DNA of 64,000 nt, taken from Acidobacteriales bacterium 59-55 (GTDB lineage: Bacteria > Acidobacteriota > Terriglobia > Terriglobales > Acidobacteriaceae). This document shows, in pieces, positions 1-8,636 of the stretch. Each line of letters begins with the position of its first letter. The first letter of the stretch is position 1. Where the stretch lies: assembly GCA_001897435.1 (NCBI GenBank), contig MKSV01000006.1, forward strand, positions 1-64,000, read 5' to 3'. The translations under genes were made by a program, and so were the position numbers. The notes beneath the pieces were generated by a model. That model saw only the letters and a list, made by a program, of their open reading frames with translations. It searched no databases and was not told the DNA's origin.

Positions 1-28
1 GCACCCGAGTTGTAGAGGCGAGGAAGAA

Positions 29-60
29 CCCATGTCCGAAAATCCGGACATGGGGCACCC
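29..60. repeat. Hairpin repeat (family B-like variant): CCCATGTCCG-AAAATC-CGGACATGGG + GCACCC
   Basis: Perfect 10-bp stem with 6-nt loop, followed by GCACCCGG as in the family B copies. Confidence 0.6.
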
Positions 61-114
61 GGATTGGTGCCCGGTGTGACGGTTTTGGCTGCGTCGCGTT
101 ATTCTGGAAGGTAT

Positions 115-1224
115 ATGGAACGGCGCAAAGTCGGAATTCTGGGCGCTACCGGCATGGTCGGTCAGCGGTTTATTCAATTATTGAGCAATCATCCGTGGTT
201 TGAGATTGCGTGGCTGGCTGCGAGCGATCGCAGCGCGGGCAAAACCTATGGCGAAGCCTGCCGCTGGAAGCTGGAGACTCCGCTGCCTGCGAATATTGCG
301 GCCATGACGATTCAGCCCAATGTGCCCGAGGGCACGGTAGGGGAGCTGCCGAAGATTATCTTTGCGGCGCTCGACGCCGACGTGGCGCGGGAGCTGGAGC
401 CGAAGTTCGCCGCCGCGGGCTGCGCGGTGATCTCGAACTCGAGCGCGTTCCGCATGGTGGCGGACGTGCCGCTGGTGATTCCCGAGGTCAATGCCGACCA
501 TCTGGCGCTGATTGAGGCGCAGAGCACCCGTAAAGAGAATGGCGGCAACGGCGGCTATATCGTCACGAATCCGAATTGCAGCACCATCGGCCTGGTGCTG
601 GCGCTGAAGCCGCTCGCCGACCGCTTTGGGATTGAGAGCGTCTTTGTGACGACGATGCAGGCGGTGAGCGGCGCGGGCTATCCCGGCGTGCCTTCGCTGG
701 ACATCCTGGGCAACGTGGTTCCCTTCATCAAGAACGAAGAAGAGAAGATGGAGGAGGAGGCCAGCAAGCTGCTGGGCCGCCTGAGCGGGGCGAAGATTGA
801 GATGCTCGACGCGAAGGTGAGCGCGCACTGCAACCGGGTCGCGGTTGAGGACGGGCACACCGAATGCGTCAGCATAAAGCTGCGCACCAAGGCGACGCGC
901 GAGCAGATTCTGGCGGCGTGGAGCGAGTTTGAGCCGCTGCGGGGCAAGCACCTGCCGACGGCTCCGGCGCAGCCGGTGGAGTTCGACGGCGGCGCGGACA
1001 GGCCGCAGCCCCGGCTGGACCGGATGCGCGGCCGCGGCATGACGGCGACGGTGGGACGGCTGCGCGAGTGTTCCCTGCTGGACTGGAAGTTCGTGGTGCT
1101 GTCGCACAATACGATTCGCGGCGCGGCGGGAGCGGCGGTGCTGAACGCGGAGATTCTGGCGCTGCTGGGCAAGCTGGACAAGCTGGGGGTGGCTGCGACG
1201 CCGGCCGTGGCGGTGATGGCTTGA
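115..1224 (+). CDS. asd: Aspartate-semialdehyde dehydrogenase
   Basis: VGILGATGMVGQRFIQLL N-terminus, NPNCSTIGLVLALKPL active-site region; ORF 64..1224, ATG at 115 preferred. Confidence 0.95.
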   Translation: MERRKVGILGATGMVGQRFIQLLSNHPWFEIAWLAASDRSAGKTYGEACRWKLETPLPANIAAMTIQPNVPEGTVGELPKIIFAALDADVARELEPKFAAAGCAVISNSSAFRMVADVPLVIPEVNADHLALIEAQSTRKENGGNGGYIVTNPNCSTIGLVLALKPLADRFGIESVFVTTMQAVSGAGYPGVPSLDILGNVVPFIKNEEEKMEEEASKLLGRLSGAKIEMLDAKVSAHCNRVAVEDGHTECVSIKLRTKATREQILAAWSEFEPLRGKHLPTAPAQPVEFDGGADRPQPRLDRMRGRGMTATVGRLRECSLLDWKFVVLSHNTIRGAAGAAVLNAEILALLGKLDKLGVAATPAVAVMA

Positions 1225-2654
1225 GCACGGCACGGGAACAACTGGTCATCATGAAGTTCGGCGGCACCTCGGTTGAGGACGCCAAGGCGATGGAGCGGAC
1301 GGCGGCGATCGTTCGCGGACGGCGGGAGCGCGGGCTGGAGGTTGTGGTCGTCGTCTCGGCGATGGCGAAGGTGACCGACCAGTTGCTGGCCGCGGCTGCC
1401 GCTGCTGGACGCGACGACCGGGCGGGAGCTCTGGCCATCAGCGCACGGCTGCGCCACCGCCACATGGATACGCTGGCCGACCTGCTGGACGGCGGGCGCT
1501 TCGGGCAGTTGCAGCCGGTGATTCACCACGAGTTCGACGCGCTGGACGATCTGCTGCGCGGCATTGCGGCGGTGGGCGAGCTGACGGCACGGACGAGCGA
1601 CCTGGTGGTGAGCTTCGGCGAACGGCTGTCGAGCCGCATGGTCGCGGCGGCGTTCGAGCAGCGGGGCCTCGAAGGCGCGCACGTCGATGCGCGGACCTGC
1701 ATTGTGACCGACGCGCACTATGGCAAGGCGGCGCCGCAGGAGAGCGCCATCGAGGCGAGGCTGGCGGAGTTTGTGCTGCCGCTGGTCGAAGCGGGAAAGA
1801 CGCCGGTGATGGGCGGCTTTATCGCTTCGACGGCCGAAGGCATTACAACGACGCTGGGACGCGGCGGCAGCGACTACACGGCGGCGCTGGTGGGCGGCGG
1901 CATGCACGCCGGGGCCATCGAGATCTGGACCGACGTCAACGGCATTATGACGACCGACCCGCGCATCTGCCCGGACGCGCTGCGAGTGAAGACGATCAGC
2001 TTTGAAGAGGCGGCGGAGCTGGCCTACTTCGGCGCGAAGGTGCTGCACCCGGCGACGATTCTGCCGGCGGTGCAGAAGAGCATTCCGGTGTGGGTGCTGA
2101 ACTCGCGCAACGCGGAGAACGAAGGCACACGGATTACGGCGCTGGCTCCGAAGTGCGCCAGCCCGTTCAAGAGCATCGCGGCCAAGAAGCGGCTGACGAT
2201 CATCGACGTCGTGGCCAGCCGGATGCTGATGTCGCACGGCTATCTGAAGGCGGTCTTCGACGTCTTCGACAAGTACCAATGCGCCATCGACATGGTTTCG
2301 ACCAGCGAGGTGAGCATCTCGCTGACGGTGGACTCGAATGAGAAGCTTCCGGAGATCTGCGCGGAGCTGGGCAAGATCGCGGACGTGAAGTACGAGGGGC
2401 GCAAGGCGCTGGTGTGCCTGGTGGGCGAGGATATTCGCGGATACAGCGGGATTGCCGGACGGGTCTTCAGCGCGGTCAGCCATATTAACGTGCGCATGAT
2501 CTCGCAGGGAGCAAGCGAGATCAATATGAGCTTCATGATCGATGAGGAAGATGTCGAAGAGGCGGTGCGCAGCCTGCACAAGCAGTTCTTCGCCGATCCG
2601 GATGCGAGCGTCTTCGACGTGGCGGCGCGGGTTCCGGCCGCGGTGAAGGTTTAG
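1221..2654 (+). CDS. lysC: Aspartate kinase
   Basis: MKFGGTSVEDAKAM, GRGGSDYTAALVG, C-terminal ACT-like region. TTG start at 1221 overlaps the asd stop (TTGA); ATG at 1251 is the alternative. Confidence 0.93.
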   Translation: MSTAREQLVIMKFGGTSVEDAKAMERTAAIVRGRRERGLEVVVVVSAMAKVTDQLLAAAAAAGRDDRAGALAISARLRHRHMDTLADLLDGGRFGQLQPVIHHEFDALDDLLRGIAAVGELTARTSDLVVSFGERLSSRMVAAAFEQRGLEGAHVDARTCIVTDAHYGKAAPQESAIEARLAEFVLPLVEAGKTPVMGGFIASTAEGITTTLGRGGSDYTAALVGGGMHAGAIEIWTDVNGIMTTDPRICPDALRVKTISFEEAAELAYFGAKVLHPATILPAVQKSIPVWVLNSRNAENEGTRITALAPKCASPFKSIAAKKRLTIIDVVASRMLMSHGYLKAVFDVFDKYQCAIDMVSTSEVSISLTVDSNEKLPEICAELGKIADVKYEGRKALVCLVGEDIRGYSGIAGRVFSAVSHINVRMISQGASEINMSFMIDEEDVEEAVRSLHKQFFADPDASVFDVAARVPAAVKV

Positions 2655-2680
2655 GGGAGGCTGGGTTTTCCTGGATTTTG

Positions 2681-2724
2681 CTCTCCCACCCATCGCAAAA
2701 GCGCGATGGATGGGGCACCCGGGC
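2681..2724 (+). repeat. Family B hairpin repeat copy B1
   Basis: CTCCCACCCATCGC-AAAAGC-GCGATGGATGGGGCACCCGG; matches copies at 4801 and 7987. Confidence 0.7.
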
Positions 2725-2772
2725 GATTGGGCGGGATCGATTGAATGGAAGACGCGCCAGGAAGGAAAGATC

Positions 2773-3459
2773 ATGCGGGTTCTGGTATTGGGACAGGGGA
2801 AGACCGGCAAGGTGGTCGCGGAGGTTGCGGCGGAACGCGGCCATAGCGTGCATGTGCTCGACGAGCACGAGAACATCCATGCGTCGGCGCTGACGCCGCC
2901 GTTTGTCGCGGGGTTCGATGTGATTATCGACTTCACCACACCGGAGGCCGCGGTGCAGAATATGCGCGCCTGCCTGGCGACCGGGGCGAAGATGGTGATC
3001 GGCACGACGGGATGGTACGACAAGCTGCCGGATATGCGCGCTCTGGCCGAGCGAAAAAGCGCGGGGCTGCTGTATGGGACGAACTACTCCATCGGCGTAC
3101 AGGTGATGCTGCAACTGGCGGCGAAGATGGGCGAGTCGCTGCGCAATGCGGGCTACCGGTTCTCGATTGAAGAGACGCACCACGTGACCAAGCTGGACTC
3201 TCCGAGCGGGACGGCGATTACGCTGGCCTCAGTCGTCGAGGCGGCTTCGGGCTATCAGAAGGTTCCCATCGAGGCGAAGCGGGTGGGCGATGCCAAGGGG
3301 ACGCATGTGCTGGTGGCCGAGAGCGCCGCCGACAGGATCACGCTGACGCACGAAGCGTTCTCGCGGCGCGGGTTTGCCGAGGGCGCGGTGCGAGCGGCGG
3401 AGTGGCTATGCTCGCGCACAGGCTGCTACGACTTTCAGAGTATCTGTCAGCAGATGTAG
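2773..3459 (+). CDS. dapB: 4-hydroxy-tetrahydrodipicolinate reductase (short form)
   Basis: SIEETHHVTKLDSPSGTAITLA motif; start ATG 2773 (MRVLVLGQGKTGKVV). Confidence 0.88.
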   Translation: MRVLVLGQGKTGKVVAEVAAERGHSVHVLDEHENIHASALTPPFVAGFDVIIDFTTPEAAVQNMRACLATGAKMVIGTTGWYDKLPDMRALAERKSAGLLYGTNYSIGVQVMLQLAAKMGESLRNAGYRFSIEETHHVTKLDSPSGTAITLASVVEAASGYQKVPIEAKRVGDAKGTHVLVAESAADRITLTHEAFSRRGFAEGAVRAAEWLCSRTGCYDFQSICQQM

Positions 3460-3495
3460 CTTCGGATTTGGTTTCCGAATGGAATGGGGATAGGC

Positions 3496-4761
3496 ATGAG
3501 CACGATGGACGTAGCGGCGGCGAAGTTTGCGGATTTGACCTTTGAAGACAAGCTGGACCGGCTGGCCGAGGTTGCCGTCCGGGTAGGGCTGGGACTGCGC
3601 GCGGGGCAGGAGCTGATCATGTCCGCGCCGATGGAGGCGCTGCCGCTGGTGCGGCGGATTACAGAGCACGCCTATAAGGCCGGGGCTTTGCTGGTGACTA
3701 CGCTCTACGGCGACGATCCGACGACGCTGGCGCGGTTTGCCTATGCTCCGGAGGCAAGCTTCGACTACGCTCCGAAGTGGCTGCAGGACGGGATCGCCGA
3801 GGGGTTCAGGAACGGCGCGGCGCGGCTGGCGATTGCGGGTACGAATCCGGCGCTGCTGGCGAAGCAGGATCCGGCGAAGGTGGCCCGGGCGAATGTCGCG
3901 GCGTCGAAGGCGGGCAAGCCGGCGATGGAGTTGATTACACGCCATACCATCAACTGGACGATTGTGGCCTTTGCGACGCCGGAGTGGGCGAAGCTGGTGT
4001 TTCCGAACGACCGCGAGGATGTGGCCGTGGCGAAGCTGTGGGAGGCGATCTTCGTCGCCTCGCGCGTGGATGCGGACGATCCCGTGGCGGCGTGGCAGGA
4101 GCATGGAGCGCGGCTGAAGCAGCGCGTCGAGCTGCTGAATGCGAAGCGATTTTCGGCGCTGCACTTCGAGGGGCCGGGGACGGATCTGACGGTCGGGCTG
4201 GCGGACGATCATCTATGGGCCGGCGGGGGAACGACGGCGGGCAACGGAGTTTATTGCCAGCCGAATATTCCGACCGAGGAGTGCTTTACGACTCCGCATA
4301 AGGATCGCGTGAACGGAACGGTGCGGGCGTCGAAGCCGCTCTCGCACCAGGGAACGCTGATCGAGAATATTGCGGTGCGGTTCGAGGGTGGCAGGATCGT
4401 CGAAGCGACGGCGACGGCGGGCGAGGACGTGCTCAACCGGCTGATCAGCACGGACGACGGCGCGCGGCGGCTGGGCGAGGTGGCGCTGGTGCCGCACTCT
4501 TCTCCGATTGCGCAGAGCGGCGTGCTGTTCTGGAATACGCTGTTCGACGAGAACGCGGCCAGCCACATTGCGCTGGGGCAGGCGTACTCGACGTGCCTGA
4601 TCGGCGGCGAGAAGATGGCCGCAGAGGAGCTGGCGAAGCTGGGCGCGAATGCCAGCCTGATTCACGTGGACTGGATGATCGGCTCGGGCGAGATGGACGT
4701 GGACGGCGTGGCCGCCGATGGGACCTCGGAGCCGCTGATGCGGAAGGGCGAGTGGGTGTAG
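3496..4761 (+). CDS. M29-family aminopeptidase
   Basis: ITRHTINWTIVAFATPEWAKLVFP, EGPGTDLTVGL, ENIAVRFEGGRIVEATA, HIDWMIGS-like C-terminus characteristic of the M29/AmpS family. Confidence 0.88.
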   Translation: MSTMDVAAAKFADLTFEDKLDRLAEVAVRVGLGLRAGQELIMSAPMEALPLVRRITEHAYKAGALLVTTLYGDDPTTLARFAYAPEASFDYAPKWLQDGIAEGFRNGAARLAIAGTNPALLAKQDPAKVARANVAASKAGKPAMELITRHTINWTIVAFATPEWAKLVFPNDREDVAVAKLWEAIFVASRVDADDPVAAWQEHGARLKQRVELLNAKRFSALHFEGPGTDLTVGLADDHLWAGGGTTAGNGVYCQPNIPTEECFTTPHKDRVNGTVRASKPLSHQGTLIENIAVRFEGGRIVEATATAGEDVLNRLISTDDGARRLGEVALVPHSSPIAQSGVLFWNTLFDENAASHIALGQAYSTCLIGGEKMAAEELAKLGANASLIHVDWMIGSGEMDVDGVAADGTSEPLMRKGEWV

Positions 4762-4800
4762 CGGGTGATTGAGTCTCCTTCGGGGCGGGAGAGATTCCGC

Positions 4801-4843
4801 TTCCCACCCATCGCAAATTGCGCGATGAGTGGGGCACCCTGGC
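4801..4843 (+). repeat. Family B hairpin repeat copy B2
   Basis: TTCCCACCCATCGCAAATTGCGCGATGAGTGGGGCACCCTGG. Confidence 0.65.
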
Positions 4844-4868
4844 GGTTGGGGAACACACAAGGAAGAAC

Positions 4869-4920
4869 AAAGGCGAAATACAGGGGTCTCTCCACTGCGG
4901 GCCTTCGGTCGAGATGACGT
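4869..4920 (+). repeat. Family A dispersed repeat copy A1
   Basis: AAAGGCGAAATACAGGGGTCTCTCCACTGCGGGCCTTCGGTCGAGATGACGT. Confidence 0.75.
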
Positions 4921-4997
4921 GCATTGGGTTGCTCCGATGGGGATAGCGTCTTGCGCAAAGCAAGCACAATCTAAGACAAGGTAAACTGACAACCATT

Positions 4998-5918
4998 ATG
5001 GAACTGATGGGATGTGGAACGGCGCTGGTGACTCCTTTTCGCAAGGACGGCAGTGTGGACGAGCCCGCGCTGCACGCGCTGGTGAGCTGGCAGATCGAGA
5101 ACGGGATTGATTTTCTGGTTCCCTGCGGAACGACGGGCGAGGCCTCGACGCTGACCGAGACGGAGTGGCTGCGCGTGGTCGAGGCGGTGGTAGGCACGGT
5201 GGCCGGGCGGGTTCCGGTGTTCGCGGGGTGCTCGCATAATTCGACGCGCGAAGCGGTGATACGCGTACAGAAGCTGGCGCAGGTGCAGGGGCTGACCGGC
5301 ATCCTGTCGGCGAATCCGTACTACAACCGGCCGGGGCAGGAGGGCCAGTACCGGCACTTCCGCGCGATCGCCGAGGCGGTGGACCTGCCGATCCTGCTCT
5401 ACAACATTCCTTCGCGGACGGGCACGAATCTGGAGCCGGCGACGGTGCTGCGGCTGGCGGAGCTGCCGAACGTGATCGGCATCAAGGAATCGAGCGGGAA
5501 TCTGGCGCAGGTGACGGAGCTGCTGACGACGGCACCGCGCAGCTTCAAGATCTTCTCCGGCGACGACGGGCTGGCGCTGCCGATCCTGGCGCTGGGCGGA
5601 GCGGGCCTGGTGTCGGTGGCATCGAATGTGATTCCGGGGCAGATGGGCCGCATGGTGCGGTCGGCGCTCGAGAACGACTGGGTGGGGGCGCGGCGGATCA
5701 ACCGGCAGTTCTTTCGGCTGATGCAGGCGCACTTCTGGGAGGCGAATCCGGCTCCGGTGAAGGCTGTGCTCTCGATGATCGGGCGGGGCGAGGATGTGTT
5801 GCGGCTGCCCATGGTTCCGGTTTCGGCGGCGACGCGACGCAAGTTGGAGTGTATTGTGGGAGAGCTTGGTATGCTGGCAGGCGTCCCCAGCACCGGGGAA
5901 GATCTGCGGATGTTCTAG
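4998..5918 (+). CDS. dapA: 4-hydroxy-tetrahydrodipicolinate synthase
   Basis: GCGTALVTPFRKDGSVD, PCGTTGEASTLTETE, YNIPSRTGTNL, IGIKESSGNL motifs. Confidence 0.95.
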   Translation: MELMGCGTALVTPFRKDGSVDEPALHALVSWQIENGIDFLVPCGTTGEASTLTETEWLRVVEAVVGTVAGRVPVFAGCSHNSTREAVIRVQKLAQVQGLTGILSANPYYNRPGQEGQYRHFRAIAEAVDLPILLYNIPSRTGTNLEPATVLRLAELPNVIGIKESSGNLAQVTELLTTAPRSFKIFSGDDGLALPILALGGAGLVSVASNVIPGQMGRMVRSALENDWVGARRINRQFFRLMQAHFWEANPAPVKAVLSMIGRGEDVLRLPMVPVSAATRRKLECIVGELGMLAGVPSTGEDLRMF

Positions 5919-5968
5919 GCTACGGGACGGGTGAAGCGTATGGGCAGCAAGAACGGATGGCGCAGGGA

Positions 5969-6039
5969 CAAAGGCGAAATACAGGGGTCTCTCCGCTGCG
6001 CCGTGCGATAAAGCCGCGCGGCTTCGGTCGAGATGACGT
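5969..6039 (+). repeat. Family A dispersed repeat copy A2 (central insertion)
   Basis: AAAGGCGAAATACAGGGGTCTCTCCGCTGCG...GCTTCGGTCGAGATGACGT with an extra GCCGTGCGATAAAGCCGCGCGGC hairpin. Confidence 0.7.
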
Positions 6040-6083
6040 TTCCTGGTGGCTTTTTTATAGATCGACGTGAAAGAGGGTGAACC

Positions 6084-6935
6084 GTGAATCAAGAAGGAAC
6101 ATTGCAGGAACGGGTGGAGTACTGGTTCGAGCAGGGCAAGGCCGCGATGGGAGTTCGCAAGGCCGAGACGACCTTTTTTGAACTGCGGGGCGGTCTGGAA
6201 TCGGGCGAACTGCGCGCGGCGGAGCCGGATGACTCGGAGCTGGGATGGCATGTGAATCCCTGGGTGAAGCGAGGCATCCTGCTGGGGTTCCGGCTGGGAT
6301 CGCTGAAGCAGATGGGATCGAATCACGGGCTCTCGTTCGTGGACAAGTCGACCTTTCCGGCGCGGCACTTCATCGAATCGGATGGCGTTCGCATCGTGCC
6401 GGGCGGATCCAGTGTGCGGTCCGGCGCCTTTCTCTGCAAGGGCGTGGTGGTGATGCCGCCTGCCTATATTAATGTCGGCGCCTATGTCGCCGAGTGCACC
6501 ATGGTGGACTCTCATGCGCTGGTGGGAAGCTGCGCGCAGATCGGCAAGCGCGTGCACCTGAGCGCGGCGGCGCAGATCGGCGGCGTGCTGGAGCCGGTCA
6601 ACGCCAGCCCGGTCATCATCGAAGACGATGTGCTGGTGGGCGGAAATACCGGGGTGTACGAAGGCACCATCGTGCGCAAGGGCGCGGTGCTGGCGGCGGG
6701 GACGGTGCTGACCCGGGGCACGCCGGTCTACGACCTGGTGCGGGGCGAGGTCTATAAAGCCACGGCGGAGAGGCCGCTGGTGATCCCCGAAGGCGCGGTC
6801 GTGGTGCCGGGTTCGCGCGCGGTCAACAAAGGAAAAGGGCAGGAGTGGGGGCTCAGCGTGGCCGCGCCGGTGATCGTGAAGTACAGGGACGAAAAGACGG
6901 AGCTGTCGCTGGTGCTGGAGGATCTTCTGCGGTAA
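6084..6935 (+). CDS. dapD: 2,3,4,5-tetrahydropyridine-2,6-dicarboxylate N-succinyltransferase
   Basis: Left-handed beta-helix hexapeptides, VMPPAYINVGAYVAECTMVDSHALVGSCAQIGKRVHLSAAAQIGGVLEP. Confidence 0.95.
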   Translation: MNQEGTLQERVEYWFEQGKAAMGVRKAETTFFELRGGLESGELRAAEPDDSELGWHVNPWVKRGILLGFRLGSLKQMGSNHGLSFVDKSTFPARHFIESDGVRIVPGGSSVRSGAFLCKGVVVMPPAYINVGAYVAECTMVDSHALVGSCAQIGKRVHLSAAAQIGGVLEPVNASPVIIEDDVLVGGNTGVYEGTIVRKGAVLAAGTVLTRGTPVYDLVRGEVYKATAERPLVIPEGAVVVPGSRAVNKGKGQEWGLSVAAPVIVKYRDEKTELSLVLEDLLR

Positions 6936-6980
6936 AAGCACGGCGCGTGGCTGTTGGTTCTCTTTCGGAGGCGGGCTTGC

Positions 6981-7021
6981 GGGTTCGAGCGAAACGCAGA
7001 TTCCCTTCGGGAATGACAAGC
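6981..7021 (+). repeat. Family C dispersed repeat copy C1
   Basis: GGGTTCGAGCGAAACGCAGATTCCCTTCGGGAATGACAAGC; shares a long core with 19719-19758 and 23289-23325. Confidence 0.65.
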
Positions 7022-7047
7022 CAAGAGGGTTAGCTAGTTAGCTGCCG

Positions 7048-7938
7048 TTACCCGGCCATCGCCTCCAGCAGGGCGACGGCCATCTGGTTGCAGGGCGTGG
7101 GGATGCCGTGCTTCTTTCCCAGGCGCACGATGACGCCGTTGCGGGCGTCGATCTCCATGGGGCGGCCTGCAGCGCGGTCGGCGTGCAGCGAGTTGACGCC
7201 GTCGACGGGAGCGGCGCGGTAGGTACGGAGAACGGCCTCGGCGACGTCGCTGTCGAGATGCGCGCCTTCGGCCCGGCCTACGGCGGCACACTCACGAACA
7301 ATCTGGAGTGCGGTTTCGCCCACGGCCTCGTTGCGCATGACGCCAGCGGGCTGGAGGAGCAGCGACGAGAGCACGCCGGCGGCGTTGTGGCAGAGCTTGC
7401 GCCAGGCGACGCTGGTGAAGTCGGGCACGACGGTGGCGTCTGCCGGGGTTCCGGCGAAGAGCGCGGCGAAAGACCGGCCCAGATCGTTGTCCGGTGCGGT
7501 CAGGTGCATAGGACCGCGCTGGCGAACCAGCTCGGGCATCTGCCGTTCGGCGGGGCAGTTGACGACGACGGGGAGGATGGAATCGAGCGGCACATAGGGG
7601 GCGAAGCGCTCGCGGTGTTCGACACCGTTCTGCAGCACCGCCACCGGGGCTCCTGTCGTTCCCGGATTCCCGGCCGCGCGGAGCCGATCGAACCACTTTG
7701 CCGCGCCCGCCGCGTCGTAGGCCTTGGTGGCGACGATGACCCAGTCGACCGCGGAGACGCTGGCCGGATCGGTGGCGATGGCGGCTTCGACATGCACCTC
7801 GCCGTCCGGTGTCTCGACGGTGAGGCCGGCGAGGGGGCGGCGAACACACAGGATCAGCTCGTGCCTCCCGGCCTGCTGCAACAGCGCGGCGATGACGCCG
7901 CCGATTGCTCCTGCTCCGATGATTGCGATGCGGGCCAT
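7048..7938 (-). CDS. 2-dehydropantoate 2-reductase (ketopantoate reductase family)
   Basis: MARIAIIGAGAIGGVIAALLQQAGRHELILC Rossmann start; C-terminal ApbA-like region. ATG at 7938 with GAAGGAG Shine-Dalgarno. Confidence 0.85.
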   Translation of the reverse strand: MARIAIIGAGAIGGVIAALLQQAGRHELILCVRRPLAGLTVETPDGEVHVEAAIATDPASVSAVDWVIVATKAYDAAGAAKWFDRLRAAGNPGTTGAPVAVLQNGVEHRERFAPYVPLDSILPVVVNCPAERQMPELVRQRGPMHLTAPDNDLGRSFAALFAGTPADATVVPDFTSVAWRKLCHNAAGVLSSLLLQPAGVMRNEAVGETALQIVRECAAVGRAEGAHLDSDVAEAVLRTYRAAPVDGVNSLHADRAAGRPMEIDARNGVIVRLGKKHGIPTPCNQMAVALLEAMAG

Positions 7939-7986
7939 TGAGTCTCCTTCGACTTTGGTGCGGTTTTCTCCCGGGATGCGGTTACT

Positions 7987-8030
7987 TTCCCACCCATCGC
8001 AAAATCGCGATGGATGGGGCACCCGGGCGG
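7987..8030 (+). repeat. Family B hairpin repeat copy B3
   Basis: TTCCCACCCATCGC-AAAATC-GCGATGGATGGGGCACCCGGGCGG. Confidence 0.7.
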
Positions 8031-8081
8031 TTGTTCCTTGTCTGAAAGCTGCCCGGAGAGTGTGCGGCTACGATGGTGATC

Positions 8082-8160
8082 AATACAGGGGTCTCTCCAC
8101 TCCGCTTCGCTCCGGTCGAGATGACGTAAGTTTCGAGTTGCCCCGGTCGAGATAACGTTA
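8082..8160 (+). repeat. Family A dispersed repeat copy A3 with a second degenerate tail
   Basis: ATACAGGGGTCTCTCCACTCCGCTTCGCTCCGGTCGAGATGACGT then CCCCGGTCGAGATAACGT. Confidence 0.7.
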
Positions 8161-8186
8161 GGGGGATACCTTTAAAATGTACGTTC

Positions 8187-8636
8187 TTACGAGGCTGCGG
8201 TGAGCATCGCGGCGCTGTTGGCCGGTTGCAGGACGAAGGCTTTCTTCGGGCCGCGCTTGCGGGCGACGAGGACGCGGATGCGCTCGATCATCTCGGCGGC
8301 GGAGCAGGCTCCCTTGGGCAGGAAGACATCGGCGGAGCAGGCGCGGTCGAAGGAGTTGACGGTGCCGGAGACGATCATAGCCGGCAGCGCGGGGTGAAGC
8401 TGCTTGGCGCGGCGGACGAGTTCGTTGCCGTCCATGCGGGGCATCAGAAGATCGCAGAGAAGAAGGTCGAGCGAGCCGGGGGCCGACTGTTGCACGATGT
8501 CGAGCGCCTGTTGCGCGCTGCTGACGGAGATGACGCGGTAGCCGCGGGTTTCGAGCAGGAAGGTGCGGACAGAGAGTACTTGTTCGTTGTCGTCGACACA
8601 GAGGATCGTCTTCTTGGGGCGCATGCGGTCTCTCAT
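8187..8636 (-). CDS. Stand-alone response regulator receiver-domain protein
   Basis: KKTILCVDDNEQVLSV, LLLCDLLMPRMDGNELV, receiver Asp/Lys motifs; no output domain. Confidence 0.82.
   Translation of the reverse strand: MRDRMRPKKTILCVDDNEQVLSVRTFLLETRGYRVISVSSAQQALDIVQQSAPGSLDLLLCDLLMPRMDGNELVRRAKQLHPALPAMIVSGTVNSFDRACSADVFLPKGACSAAEMIERIRVLVARKRGPKKAFVLQPANSAAMLTAAS

Noticed and set aside
678-3023. 781-aa minus-strand ORF antisense to asd/lysC/dapB
   Set aside because: Arg/His/Gln-rich translation with no motif; produced by high-GC codon bias opposite well-supported genes.
4971-7019. 682-aa minus-strand ORF across dapA/dapD
   Set aside because: Antisense to strongly recognised genes; includes translated repeat sequence (ERPLYFAFV...).
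6981-7021. Possible tRNA (GGTTCGAGC resembling a T-loop)
   Set aside because: No cloverleaf or acceptor stem; it is a family C repeat.
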